64,000 nt of DNA, taken from NCBI RefSeq assembly GCF_011075055.1, contig NC_058138.1, positions 21,612,928-21,676,927 of the forward strand, read 5' to 3'. The notes beneath the pieces are model-generated. The model made no database searches, was not told the origin of the DNA, and saw nothing but the letters and a program-made list of their open reading frames with translations. Below, piece by piece: positions 24,260 through 36,318 of this stretch; the first letter of the stretch is position 1; the number at the start of each line of letters is the position of its first letter. Source of the stretch: Mangifera indica. Its lineage: Eukaryota; Streptophyta; Magnoliopsida; Sapindales; Anacardiaceae. A program made the position numbers and the translations under genes.

Positions 24260-27256
24260 TAAAATAAAGAGTTAAAAAACACGTCGTATGATATCGTTTA
24301 AGATTTAGGGTTTTGTTTAGTTTTTTATGGTAACTGAAAATGAACATACAGAGCAAGAAATGTGGTTTAAATTGAAAGTTGCATGTATTTTGGTGTGTTC
24401 TTGCATGCCTTACTTTCATGTATAATAATTATAAAAGAATAAATAAAAAAGAAAAAGGGTTGATTTTAACATTTTAAATCAATGGCTGCCATTAATCATC
24501 AAAAAGATCTCTGGAGATGTTATTTTTACTGTTACTTGGAGTAGGAAATGCTTTCATCTAATGGAGTCGGGGAATGGGAAATTTGGCCCCATTGCCATTT
24601 CTAAGTTTTTACATCTAATATGTTTAAAATATTCTTAAAAACATTCTTATTTTAACGAGATTATCCTCCTTAGAGAACACATTTAAGGAATGTAGACCTC
24701 TCTGAATGAAGAAAACAATTTTTACTGATATATGTCTCTTTGTAGAGATGTGAAGACCTTCTCATATGGGGATGTAAACCTTTTTAATCTAATCCTTTTT
24801 TAAGAAAAGTGGTACTCTTTTGAACCAATTGCAAGTGATCATTCTGGGGCAAATTCATTAATTTGTTGTTATGTGAATGATTTTTTATTTTCTGTTACCT
24901 ATTAGCATTCTCATGTGTTTGAAAGAAAAAAAAATTAATAAAAGAAAATACATTGATAATGTCTATGAATAATATAAACAAATACATATATAGAATCAAC
25001 ATGACTCCATTACTACTGGTTACAGATTAACCGAATTTCAATTCAGGTAAAGAACCTAATGCTCACATCTATCAATTTACATTATCAATACAGTGCCGTA
25101 TTATGATCAGACAAGCAAATATCCAAGGGCTCTGCGTAGTGGAAGACAACATGACTCCTTAAGCAGAAATATGAAATCCATCAACCTTCTATCTTTTAAA
25201 GGAATTTATTCCCATATTCATTTGCCAACCTTAAGTACTGAGTGCTTATCTAAATCTTGAACAACTAGCTAGGTTGTGTTTTTCCACTGAGAAATGAAGA
25301 GTCTTAAAGCTTCCATATAAAGCAAATTATTTTGAATCTTAAAGCTTCCATATAAAGCAAAGACCGTAAAACACAAAGAATTCCTTTTCTTGTCTTCCTT
25401 TTTTTCAATATTGTTTTTAATAATGTATGTGTTTTATTGATTGGTGATCCCCTAAAAATCTGCTGGGACATACAGTGAAGTTGATAATGAAGAGTAGTTG
25501 GAACCCCATCACCCATATATCACATGGTGTTTTTCATTCAAAGTTCATTGCTCACCTATCAAAACTAATGCTGAGCCACCCAATTTGATGGTGCCAATTA
25601 CCTGATGAGATACATTAATTGATAAGATAGCATTTAAGACTCCTCTCTTGGAATTGTTAGCAATGGCAATGCCTCTATTATATGATTGGCCTAAAAAAAT
25701 TGAGGTGAATAAATTTAATTCCCAGTTTGCGGAAAATAGACCATGTAACAACTGGGTCAACTGTCACAATTGCTTTGAAAAGTCTTTCTAATAATCCCAT
25801 TTGCAGACAAAATTATGAGCAATCAACAAAAGCCTGACAGTATTTTCTCCTAGTAATGTCAAAAAACTTGTTTTTGTTTTCAAGTATAAACTATTAAGCC
25901 CTCTGCAACTTGAACCACACACAGCCTGAGTTTGTCACTATTTGATAGTCAGAAACAGCAACTATGATGGTCATGCTCGTAGTTTGATTGAGGGTTGTTC
26001 AGCTCCAGGAATGTAGAGATAAAGCTTGAGGGGCTCACAAAATTCAAAGATAAAATAATTATAGAGCTTCTTGGTGCTCTTGCCCAAAAGATTTTCTTTC
26101 ATACGATTCTATTACTTCCGAGGGGTGTGGCGCAACTGATGCAATACAAATTTCTTTTATATATGTGGCAATGAGCTTCTTGTTGCTGATTTGTTTTCTG
26201 GCAATGTTTTTTTTCGTTTCTGGCCTGTTGTAAAAAAAAAAAAAAAAAGCAAGAAAATTATGGTTCTTTTGTTTAGTAAGTATAAAAGTTCAAACAAACT
26301 CTAGCAAAGTTATTAAAATCCTTGATAAAAGGTATTTAATAATTTCTTAATGAAACCTGCCAATGAGTTAAATACTAAACAATTTTACAAGGAAAAATTA
26401 AATTACTATATGTATTGTCTAAAGTAAAGATAGATTTAAAGTGAATCAAGATTAAAAGGGGTTAGTTCAAGCTTAACTCAAATATAAAATAACCAATTCA
26501 AATTTAAATTAGAGTTGGCTCGAATAATGAATTTACTGCAAAAAAATAAGAGTAGTTTAAGAAAAAAAAATTGTCGGAGAAGAAAAACCACCAAGAAAGA
26601 ATAACTCTACTGTACAAATGTTGGTGCCTCAAACTCAAGTTCAAATGTTGAATAGGAACTTAAATTCAAGTTGGGTTTGTTTAAAATGGATATGAAGTCA
26701 AATTTAAACTGCTTCGGTTAAATCCACCATAAGTTAAAAAGAGGCCGGAAGACTTACTATCACCCAAGGTTTAGTGTAAACCCAAACTTGTAAAACTTAT
26801 AAAAAGGGTTGGAGTTTTTTAATACAATTAGCTAATAATGTGTTGAGGCTTCAATCTAGTAAAACTGTTTGAGTAAGAACTCCAAGTTGGGCTTGTACCT
26901 TCTCTGCAAGTTTAGCTCATTGAGGCTTGAGCCCATAATAACCGAATGAGCTTCCATTTTGTTTGGATACAGTAATTTTCTGTTCCTCAATTCTTGACAG
27001 AAAACAAAAAGATGCTTTAAATATGACTCTAAATAAATTATACAAATTAAAAGCTTATAACCTATGATATGGTCATTACTAAAAGATGCTCTCTTTACTA
27101 GTATTACTGTTAACTCAACAGATGTCTTGAGATTCTTCCTTCACTCTCCCAAAACTTTGCCACACCAATCATTTTTCTTTTATTCATTATTCCACAACTA
27201 TTAACCAGCCAAATCTAGCCACCATTCCATGGAAAATTAAGCTCACATTCGTCTCC
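24260..27256. other. Intergenic region between AMT1 and the LUSTR gene
   Basis: No gene is recognised. A local duplication of AATCTTAAAGCTTCCATATAAAGCAAA-type sequence occurs at about 25,302-25,362 (two copies). Decayed repeat text with TTCAAATTTAAA words lies at 26.4-26.9 kb. Confidence 0.45.
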
Positions 27257-28585
27257 ATGTTTCCCATGGAACATTTCAAATTCTATATGCTATATGAATT
27301 ATTATTCTTTATCATCTCTGTCATTCCAGTCTCCTTTTCTGAGATCAAGCACACACACATTGTCGATGATTCGCGGTCGATGATCATATTCGAGCGATTC
27401 GGATTTGCAGAAGGTGGCATTGCGGCTATTACCATCAGGGATATTTCTTGGAAAACAAAACAACCAAATGCAGAACTCAATCCTTCTTCCCTGGGATTTT
27501 TCCTTGCTGTGGACGTTGCATTTCCGAAAATTGTGAATGAGTCTGAGTACACTGCTGACTTTTGTGTTTTATCAAGCAGATATGTGAAATTGGTCTACAC
27601 ATTAGAAAAATTTCTGCCTAATTCAACCTATGCCGGTTCTCTAGCTATTGATAATCCTGATGAATATATTTTGCTTTTCGGAAACTGCCAGCCCGAGTTT
27701 CAGATCTCCATGGAAGTTAAAACTGAAATGTATAACATGAAAGATGGTGCAAAAGATTATCTCCCTGCAGGCCAAACACATTTGCCAAAACTTTATCTCA
27801 TTTTCTTCATCATGTATACATGTTTTTTGGGCTTGTGGGTTTGCATTTGCATCAAAGAAAGACAAAAAGTGAATAAGATCCATATCATAATGGCTGCATT
27901 GCTGCTTGCAAAGGCCCTGAAAATGATTTGTGCCTCCGAGGACAAAATGTATGTAAGCAACACTGGAACTCCTCACGGATGGGATGTAGCGTTTTATATT
28001 TTTGGGTTCTTCAAAGGCATAATGCTGTTCACGGTGATAATCCTGATAGGCACAGGCTGGTCATTCATGAAACCCTACCTCCAAGAACGAGAAAATAACG
28101 TTTTGATTACAGTAATTCCTTTACAGGTACTGGAAAACATAGCTTATGTTGTAATTAATGAAACTGGACCTGCAACAACAGACTGGATGGCCTGGAACCA
28201 CATGTTCTTGTTGATTGACATCATTTGTTGTTGTGCTGTGATTTTTCCGATAATTTGGTCGATAAGAAGCCTGAAAGAGGCATCAAAAACAGACGGAAAA
28301 GTAGCTAGAAACCTGGAAAAATTAACCCTTTTCAAGCAATTCTATATTGTTGTGGTGGGATATTTATATTTCACAAGAATTGTGGTTCCTGGAATAGGAG
28401 CATTTGTGTATTACAGATATGAATGGTTTATGAATGCTGCGGCAGAGGGAGCGAGCCTGGCGTTTTATATGGTCATTTACTATAATTTTAGGCCGATTGA
28501 GAAGAATCCATATTTAGTAATTGGTGATGAAGAAGAGAGTGAAGCGAGACAAATTTTGGAAGAAGATGATTCTTTTCAACTTTAA
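27257..28585 (+). CDS. GPR107/108-like seven-transmembrane protein (LUSTR domain; CAND6/CAND7 type)
   Basis: A single exon of 442 residues. A hydrophobic N-terminus (about 10-28) acts as signal peptide or anchor. A luminal/extracellular region follows to about 178, with FGFAEGGIAAI, CVLSSRYVKLVYTL and LLFGNCQPEFQISM. Seven membrane helices then run from about 180 to 420: PKLYLIFFIMY.., HIIMAALLLAKALKM, WDVAFYIFGFFKGIMLFTVIILIGTGW (a family signature around FKGIMLF and IGTGWSF), LFKQFYIVVVGYLYFTRIV and NFRP. The acidic C-terminus ends in EEDDSFQL. Plant members were listed as candidate GPCRs, while animal relatives act in Golgi/endosomal trafficking, so receptor function is not assured. The start is the first in-frame ATG; a second Met three residues on is equally possible. 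Confidence 0.92.
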   Translation: MFPMEHFKFYMLYELLFFIISVIPVSFSEIKHTHIVDDSRSMIIFERFGFAEGGIAAITIRDISWKTKQPNAELNPSSLGFFLAVDVAFPKIVNESEYTADFCVLSSRYVKLVYTLEKFLPNSTYAGSLAIDNPDEYILLFGNCQPEFQISMEVKTEMYNMKDGAKDYLPAGQTHLPKLYLIFFIMYTCFLGLWVCICIKERQKVNKIHIIMAALLLAKALKMICASEDKMYVSNTGTPHGWDVAFYIFGFFKGIMLFTVIILIGTGWSFMKPYLQERENNVLITVIPLQVLENIAYVVINETGPATTDWMAWNHMFLLIDIICCCAVIFPIIWSIRSLKEASKTDGKVARNLEKLTLFKQFYIVVVGYLYFTRIVVPGIGAFVYYRYEWFMNAAAEGASLAFYMVIYYNFRPIEKNPYLVIGDEEESEARQILEEDDSFQL

Positions 28586-29475
28586 GTTAAAATGAAAAGG
28601 TTTATGTAGTAGCTAGTATAATTTGTTGTGATTTCTGAAAGAGTTTGATTTTGTAGATCGATCTATATAAGGTTAAAGAGAACAAGATCTTAGACATCTT
28701 CAATTCATTATTCCAAGCTTCTGTTTTTTAATTTTTTTTTCAATTACAAATCTGAAATTGAGATATGCAAAGCAAACACTTTCTTATATTACGAAAACAA
28801 ATTTTCAAACTTGTAATTGCCCTACTACAGTACTAGGATCTGAAATGGTCTGAAAATCCCACTTGACTTGTTTACGAAAACAACTGTAGATTTGAGTGTC
28901 TCCCTCGATTTGTTCTAGAGCTACTTGAACGATGTGTAGAAATTCTTGCACTCTTATTTAACAAATACTCAATAAATAATATTACAAGAGAAAATAGATT
29001 ATTAACTAATTATGTATAAATACCTTAATAATATATGGGTACATAAATCAATGTAGCATAACATGGATATTGATGAGTAATTTATACAATAAATATTTAA
29101 CAAATGTGAATAGATGATGTAACAATAATATATATATTATGCTACATGAATATATACTTGAGCAGAGTGGAATATAAACAAAAATTAATTTGAGTTTGGT
29201 TTTAGAATAGTCTATTTGAGATTACTCGAGTTTGTGAACAATAATATTAGAAACGGAAAAGAGTTATTGAAAAAAAAAAACCATTAAAAAAGGAAAAAGA
29301 ATGGTTAATGAAAAAAGTTTCAACTTCAACATCAACTTTAAATCAAATTTGAATTCAATAAATTTAAATTATTTCAATTCGGGCTATGTTGATTTGAACC
29401 CAATTCACTCCTAATGCTGTATAAGATTATTACTAAAATAGTTGGATTTAGGCTACTAATATAAGACAAATACAA
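28586..29475. other. Intergenic region downstream of the LUSTR gene
   Basis: No gene is recognised. The first part is likely 3' UTR; the rest is AT-rich with decayed repeat-like words. Confidence 0.45.
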
Positions 29476-30429
29476 GGGAAAAGGACTATTTCCCACCCAT
29501 TTTTTAGACTTATCCCAAACTTTTACCCATAGAAGATGAAAAATCATTTTTCTTACTCATGACCAAACTGCTGTCCAATTTCTCAATTAGAAACAGGGGT
29601 AAAATCGATTTTTTATTGTTTAAAACCTTAAAACTTTAAAATTTTATCATTTCTCCCCTTCAAGTTTTAAAAACTAACAACTCAACTCATCCTCAAAGTT
29701 TAAAAAGTTTAGATTTCACCTCTAGGGTTTGTTTCCTTTTCCGGCCACCACCAATAGCCGATGCATTCCACCGATCTCGCATCTCTGACTACAAAAGATG
29801 AGGAAGGATGACCCTTCGTCGCCCAGATCTGGATGATGAAGCGTCGTCCAGATCTGGAAGAATAGTCTAGACAACGTGACGAGCGACGAAAGACGATGAA
29901 GCGTTGTCCTTCGTCGTTTGGGTGGAATGACGAAGAGAGACCTCTTCATCGCACGGTGGTGCAACGAAGAGATCTCTATCTCTTCATCCATCTCTTCATC
30001 GCACCGTGCGAAAAGGAGATGAAGATCTCTTCATCGTACCACCACTGTCACACTAGGAGAAGGAGGAGGTCAGTAACGACGTCGGAAGATGAAGTTGAAG
30101 AATGGGGGTGAAACTGCTATTTTTGAAAGTTATGGGGGATTGATGCGTTTTGAAAAATATGAAAACCCTAGGTTTATGGGTGAAAATATTAGTTTTTAAA
30201 GTTTAAAAACTTTGATAAAGATGAAATGTTAGTTTCTAAAACTTAAAGGGGGTGAAAAAAATAAACTTTATAACTTTTTAATCTAAACAATAAAATATTG
30301 ATTTTGACCCTGTCTCTAACTGAAAAATTGGATGACAATTTGGTCATAGGTGAAAAAATGGTTTTTCATCTCTCATGAGTATAGGTTTGAGATAAGCCTA
30401 AAAAATGGGTGGGAAATAGTGCTTTTCCC
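29476..30429. mobile_element. Non-autonomous Mutator-like element (MULE/MITE) with long TIRs
   Basis: The 954-bp element begins GGGAAAAGGACTATTTCCC, and its right end, read on the other strand, begins GGGAAAAGCACTATTTCCC. The two arms stay alignable as an imperfect inverted repeat for roughly 250-300 bp each. The flanks carry a perfect 9-bp target-site duplication, CAAATACAA, at 29467-29475 and 30430-30438. A 9-bp duplication with long terminal inverted repeats is diagnostic of the Mutator superfamily. The central 350 bp is much richer in G+C than its surroundings and is built from self-complementary words such as CTTCATCGCAC and GATGAAGCGTCGTCC. There is no transposase, so movement would need a partner element. 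The small open frames inside are not genes. Confidence 0.92.
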
Positions 30430-30912
30430 CAAATACAATGAACAAATACGGAAAGAAAGAACATCCTCAATGGATGTACCAAAGCGCAGCCAAAAATTTT
30501 TAATTCAATTCAGTTGGTCAACCCTGGGCCCAAAACAGATAACTTCAATGTCAAAGTCCCCATTACTACTATATTTGTATAACCAGTCAAACATTCTATC
30601 AACAGGCCTCGCATTTCCTGCCATATGTCCTATTTATTTTAATTCAGCTCACATGGTCAAGCCTTTGACTCGACCATTACTTGCAAAATTAATTTTCACA
30701 TTTATATTATTACAATAATTATCCATCTTTGTATCTTGACAATGCAATTCCAATTTGGCTTTGTTATGGGAAGATTCCTCTATCTCTTGTCTTGAAACAA
30801 GCACCTAGCAATGTAATATATATTTATATATGCATAAGCAGGCCTTCAAAGAAGCCAAACTCGACTCTTTCTCTTCTTCTTCTTCATAATCTTATTGTGT
30901 TCTCTGCTTTTC

Positions 30913-31311
30913 ATGGCAACATCGTCATCCTCGACCATAGGCATCACAGTTGAAAAAAATCCCTCAGATTCCAAGTTATCTGAATTGGGTATCAAGTCAT
31001 GGCCCAAGTAAGTGCATATATATTTATATATATTTACTCGTTGCTGAAGCTAGGCTGATATTGTTTTTGTTTTCTTAAATTTTTTTTCTTCTGTCATCAG
31101 ATGGGGCTGCCCTCCGGGAAAGTATACGTTCAAATACGAAGCAGAAGAGACATGCTACTTGCTCAAAGGCAAGGTGAAAGTGTTTTCAAAAGGGTCTTCA
31201 GAATTTGTAGAGTTTGGTGCAGGGGATCTCGTGATCATCCCCAAGGGAATAAGTTGCACTTGGGTTGTTTCTGTATCTATCGATAAATATTACAAATTTG
31301 ATTCTTCCTGA
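30913..31311 (+). CDS. Small RmlC-like cupin protein (DUF861 / Cupin_3), copy B
   Basis: Two exons, 30913-31007 and 31101-31311 (306 nt), encode 101 residues starting MATSSSSTIGI. The intron sits at the same codon as in copy A (SWPK/WGCPPGKY) with the same GTAAGTGC donor. The barrel motifs are conserved: EETCYLLKGKVKVFSKG, GAGDLVIIPKGISCTW. Relative to copy A it lacks four residues near the N-terminus and has a few substitutions (FSKG for FPKG, EFGAG for ELGAG, TWVV for TWDV). No stops or frameshifts, so it appears functional. Function is unassigned, as for copy A. The upstream region (AAGCAGG after a TATA-like run, pyrimidine-rich leader with CTCTTTCTCTTC) is also shared, so promoter and gene were duplicated together. 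Confidence 0.85.
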
Positions 31312-31950
31312 ATTAAATGATTAAGCAGTCGAACAACTTTTTGTAATTTTTTTGTCTAAGGAATCTGAAACTTTTTGTTAGGTTGATTCTACATCACTAG
31401 TTATCAATTGCATGGATGTTATTCTGGATATGTTGAAGAGAAGAACATGTGCCTTTGACTGAACTTGGTCTCTGGTGCTTTCTTCTTGGCGTTATTGTCC
31501 ATGCAGAATTTTTACAGATTGTTATCTTTGCTTCCATGTTTATGTTTGCCTTTTTAACAATTAATGAGAAATATGAGTTCATTTTCTATATGACCGCAAC
31601 TTGTCTTTCATGGAGAAGTTTTTTGTGGACTTGGGAGTTCAATTCATGAAATATGGAGACATTCAAATAGACGTCAAAATAATTCAGAAAATTTTTCAAA
31701 TAAATATCAACACTATCAGGAATTCTAACTCATTATAGAACAATTCATATTACAAGATTTTAATAATTTCTCAATTTATCAGAAAAGTATGAAATTTTGA
31801 TATAACTGAATAGACATATGTATGATCCTCTATAAATTTTTTCAAATAAAAGTGAATTCAATTTTCTTTTCAAAATATTTAACAAAATCAAAATATCAAT
31901 ATTGTCCAGCATTTCAGTTTTCTATATGTACACGGAAAATTCTTTCTTCA
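31312..31950. other. Intergenic, no gene recognised
   Basis: Probably the 3' UTR of cupin copy B followed by AT-rich spacer. The homology that defines duplication unit 1 begins at about 31,953. Confidence 0.45.
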
Positions 31951-32084
31951 TAAACATAGTAAAATACAATTGCATAGAAGATCACAACCATACATCTTTG
32001 GCTTCTGTCACAAGGATAGCCGTAGATTTTATTCATGCTTAACATTAACATAAGCACGTATTTGTTTAATACTATTTTCCAACT

Positions 32085-33204
32085 TCAGTGATTTTCAACA
32101 CTGGTAAGCAGGTAGACATGGCCAAAATATTCAGATGCAATGAATTTTGATTCCTTCGTCCAAAACTGGCATCCAGTTCCATTCAGAGATGAAGAATTAT
32201 ACGCAACACAAGAGCAATTTTTTCAGCACGCCGCGTGGCAATCACTCAGAGCTAAACTTGCATTATTGCCCACCACATACCCTGCTGAAGCTTTCCTGCA
32301 CTTTAAGGACTTTTCGTTTAAGCAAACAGCAGTAGAATTTTTGGCAACAGTGTTGCATGGACTAGTAGTTTCAAATATCCAATGAACATCACCAGAATGG
32401 CTATCCAAAGTGAACTGTGTAATTTCGCCCGAAGACTCCAACTCCCACCTTGACAAAACAGCTGATTTGTTTTTAACAGAATAAGCGAAATAACTTTCAT
32501 TCTCATTTTTTACAAACCTGAACTCATACTCATTAATTCTCTTCGTTATCTGAGTTGCCAACTCGAAGCTCCCATTTTTCCACGCCCCACTTCTCCAATA
32601 TACTTCTCCTCGCCTCCACACCGTCAATTGGCTGGAGCCATTAGGATCTAGACCGAGTTTGAAGGCCCCTGGAGATGGAAGTTCATCACTTAGCCATGAG
32701 TAAAGATACCATTGATGACCAGTTTTAATCAAAACTCTGCCATAAAATTGGTCCTGCCATTCTGTCAGAATGAACCTCTCTGATGACTAAGTTTCCAGAG
32801 TCTAGTAGCGTGGCTGTGATGTTTTTCTCTGAAGTTCTGATTGCTTGATTGGAACTTAAAGCGATGGGAGGGGCGTATGCAATCTTCAAAATGCCATCGG
32901 TATCCATTATTAAAGCACCAGAGGAATCTGGAATTGGATCGTTCGGATTGACAACCCACACAGGATAAATGGGTATTCTGTTGAACCATATTCCTATATA
33001 GCGAGAAGCAAAGGTGCCCAACAGGGCAGAATCAGACTCCAGGCTTAAAAATCCTAACCTGAACACTCCACCCGTTGAGTTCAGAAGCTCCCAGTCATGG
33101 AGCCGTTGGCCTTGTTTCAACGTATCCGTTTCTGCATGAGAAAGACATAGAGGCCTTAAAACGGTGCATGAAACAATGAAGAAGATAAAGCTAAGCCAAG
33201 TCAA
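32085..33204 (-). pseudogene. G-type (S-locus) lectin receptor-like ectodomain, copy 1, broken
   Basis: The reading starts MTWLSFIFFIVSC.. with a signal peptide. It carries a bulb-type lectin domain (about 35-150: [48 protein letters not shown]), then an S-locus glycoprotein region (WRSGAWKNGSFE) and a PAN-like cysteine region (NCSC..YNS..NGTGCQFW). It is most like the CES101/At1g67520 group of receptor kinases. Two lesions are visible. Just after WQSFD (about 32,725-32,735) roughly 47 bases present in copy 2 are missing, giving a stop and frameshift. The Trp of the CWKNCSC motif is TGA. No transmembrane or kinase region follows. Family usual length is about 800 residues, so only the ectodomain was ever copied here or the rest was lost. 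Confidence 0.85.
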
Positions 33205-35490
33205 GCCATTGTCCCAAATTTGAAGAATTAAACAATTGTCTTAAAATTCCGAGAATGTGTTTGCATATCAATCTTGAGCCTTTGCGTTTTCATAAAACAG
33301 AATAAAATATATCATTCAATTATAATCTCAAGATTCATGCATAGATTATAAAATACTGAATTAAACTTTAGGGTTTTAAAAATACTTAAATCTTCGTACA
33401 ATTTAAAATTGATAAACCTATTGAAGTCACCTGAAATTATCTATCAAGATCATCTTTCGATGTGACTTTGTCTTCTACTCCAGAAACCTCCCTGAATGAT
33501 AGCTTTGAATGAATAAACTATTCTGTATTAGGTTTTAGAGCAGGAACTTAGTCAATTTATAGTAGGTTAATTGACCCTCCATCAAAGTTCAATAAACCTC
33601 AAGGTTCACACTTGTGTTATTCACACAGATCATAACTTTAAATGTATTAGATTTATCCTTATTAATCATTTAAGTCAATCTATAAACTATCATTAGACTA
33701 TTCAATTATCTAATTTTATTAAACAAAACTATAATTAATATTAACTCACATAAAAAAATTTCTAACATAATAAACAATGGCAACTCTTCCAGGAAAATTC
33801 TTGTTCATTAGACACCGTTGTCCCACCAGAAGCTACTGATTTTCTTTGCGCATTGATTACTGAATTCAGTACTTTTAAAAGTAAAACCGAAATAAACTAC
33901 TTCAAAATCAGTTGCCAGGCCCCAGTTGGACTATTTTTTAGAACAATGTCTAATGCTGTTGCTGGTTTTACAATTTTTTTTTTGAAATCTATCTGCTGTG
34001 TTATTCCCTGAAGGCATGCTTACACTTTAACCAGCTATGAATCCATTTAACATTTGCAGCAGAAGAAAACATAGTGAGTTTTCCTGCAGCTATATTTTCC
34101 CCCCAAAATAAAGCAGGCTTTGTTTCAGAGGAATGTAGAATTCCACGCGCGTGCTTTAATTACTGAATCTCGTAATTTCTCAGTCTCTGGTTCACTTAAC
34201 TCTATTCTTGACTTGTCGGTCAAACTGGGAAAGCATGTGCTTTGTCCTTGTATATATGACAAATCTTTCTTAGAAAACAATGGAGGCTAGTCATTCCACG
34301 AGGTTTGATTTTGGTCCTGCTATCCATTAAATACTTTTCTGTACATTAATATCTCAGAAAAGTAATAGATGGTAGACTTTTCTGGTTTTAAAGGCATCCT
34401 ACTGCTGAAGACAAATTTAGACAAATTAATTCATAAATCTTCGGTTGCCTCAACTTGATAGATATGTTTTTCTGAAGAATACTTGTTTCTACAAGATGAA
34501 GAGCACAGATTAGACTGATGGGTTTTACCTTTTAAGTCCAAATTTCCCTAGATACTATGTTTTAGGATTTTTCTCTTTTGTGAGAAGACGGCTCATTTAC
34601 TATATTACCTAATTTGGACTTTTAGGTTAAATGTGAATGGAGGCTATTTTAGTCTTTTTATCAAATTTAATAAAGACTTATAACTATCTATTCAGATAGG
34701 AATTAATAGAGTTGAAAACTCTATTAAATTTGAGAGAAAAAGAGTCATTTTTTTGTTTCTGTTTATATTCTAGCAGTTTCCGTAAATCTAAGTTTTCAAA
34801 GTCGTTTACTATTAAATCGAATTGAAATTTTGTGGAGATGTTCCCGACGCAAGGCTCTATATTCTAAATGATAGAGATTTGATTACGAAGGTCTAGATCT
34901 GAATCTGGACGTGCGAACAGAAACTCTATTTTAATAATTTCTCGTTATTAATTTTGTGTTATTTGCTTCTTTATTGCCAAGAATGGTTATTTTTAATGTA
35001 TTGTTGATTATATAACTCTTAATTTTACTAGGAAGAACTCTATTTGTACCCATTATTATTGTTGATGATGAAAGATTTATTTGGACTAAATCTTGTTGTT
35101 TTTTTTTTTTTTTCTATATTGAGGAGGTTTTCCACTTTAAAAATCTGGTATCTATTGATTTATTTAATGTTACTACATTTGTTTTGCTTGTGGGCTCCTA
35201 ATAGGTTTTAATCCTAGGCCATTGTTTTTTTCTGATTGGTTATTAGGGTATAAGATTTTATTTCTCAATACTATGCTCCCTGAGCAGAGATTAGCACATA
35301 GATACAAGTATAAGAACACTCCAGGCATTTAAGTTCCTAATGAATTAGCATGTTAACTGAAGATCTTAAGCTTCACAATCATCAGAATCTTACAAAAACA
35401 TAAACATTGGCAAAAGAAAATGACTAAGTAGCAAGAAAACGATACAATTAATAACGTTAAAATTAGCATATAAGAGATGCTGCTATTTCC
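33205..35490. other. Spacer of duplication unit 1 with two unit-specific inserts
   Basis: No gene. Parts at 33.77-34.55 kb and 35.32-35.49 kb match the unit 2 spacer (41.25-42.08 and 42.25-42.42 kb). The intervening inserts are described separately where a reading is possible; the 33,290-33,765 insert is AT-rich and of unknown origin. Confidence 0.55.
34560..35320. mobile_element. Possible decayed LTR-type remnant inserted in unit 1
   Basis: This stretch is absent from unit 2. It has the texture of a plant retroelement leader or solo LTR: CGACGCAAGGCTC, then TTTGGACTAAATCTTGTTG, then TTGAGGAGGTTTTCCAC before an AAAAATCTGGT word. I cannot find clear TG..CA ends or a target-site duplication, so the class is a guess. 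Confidence 0.3.
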
Positions 35491-35720
35491 ATGCCTATTT
35501 GAGCAAAAAAACCAGATTGTCTTGTTGAAAAATATTACAATTTTTTCTCACATCTACCATAACCAAAAATTTAGAATAAGTAAAAACAGGCATGGAAATA
35601 GCATAATTTTTCATAATTACACAATCAAAGAATATAATTGATACCGAAATGTCTTCTTCTTCTTCTTCTTCTTCTTCTTCCACTTCTTTTTTTTTTTTTA
35701 AAGGAAGATAATAATGATGA

Positions 35721-36318
35721 TTATGGGCATTGCGGATTTCTTCCAGGCCCTCCATAGTAAAAATGTGTGCCCCATTCGTTGTTGTAGGAGCTCTTAATGT
35801 TGTAACAATTTGTGTTTTCTGCTACAGTTGAAATGCCCAATGCTGAGCTGAGGCTGTTATCAGAATTCACAATCTCCAGGTTCCTGAAATGGCTTGCTTT
35901 TGCGAACCCATCTTCCGCAAAATGGCCTGAACCCATTTGGGTGGAAGTGTGTTCGCCGTTGGCCCTTGAGTTCACCACCTCGCCGCCCCACTCCAAGATG
36001 TTGGCATGGTCGGCTAAGCGTGTAAATAGCTCAGCCGGTCAGTACACCACAAGAGTGTTACCGCCAAATCCCATCCACCAATTGCCAATCTTCGGATCCT
36101 AAACAAACGTACAAACACTTGAAGTTGATGATTAAATTTATGGTTTAAGAAGACATATTAAGAAAATGTACCTTCGAAATGAGGATGGTAATGTCATATT
36201 GGTTGTTGGCATAGGAAGAAACAGGAGAAATGGCAGCACCAATGGCTAATCAACCATTTGTTTGTATGAATCCAGCACAAAGAAGATTGTGGCATCCCGT
36301 AGCTTGGTATGAATCGCT
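35721..36318 (-). pseudogene. Neprosin (DUF239) pseudogene, last two exons only
   Basis: Exons 36318-36172 and 36098-35721 correspond to exons 6 and 7 of the intact neprosin gene at 42.6-45.6 kb and keep its splice sites. Exon 6 has a stop within QTNG.LAIG, where the intact copy has QTNSRIAIG. Exon 7 has TGA where the intact copy has Trp331 (LVVY then stop, versus LVGYWPAE). The C-terminal part remains open ([17 protein letters not shown] to [10 protein letters not shown]). Exons 1-5 are absent because the duplication breakpoint lies in intron 5. Confidence 0.88.

Noticed and set aside
29722..30111. Overlapping open frames of about 70-90 codons on both strands
   Set aside because: They lie in the GC-rich core of the Mutator-like element, consist of repeated Arg/Ser/His-rich text, and match no family.
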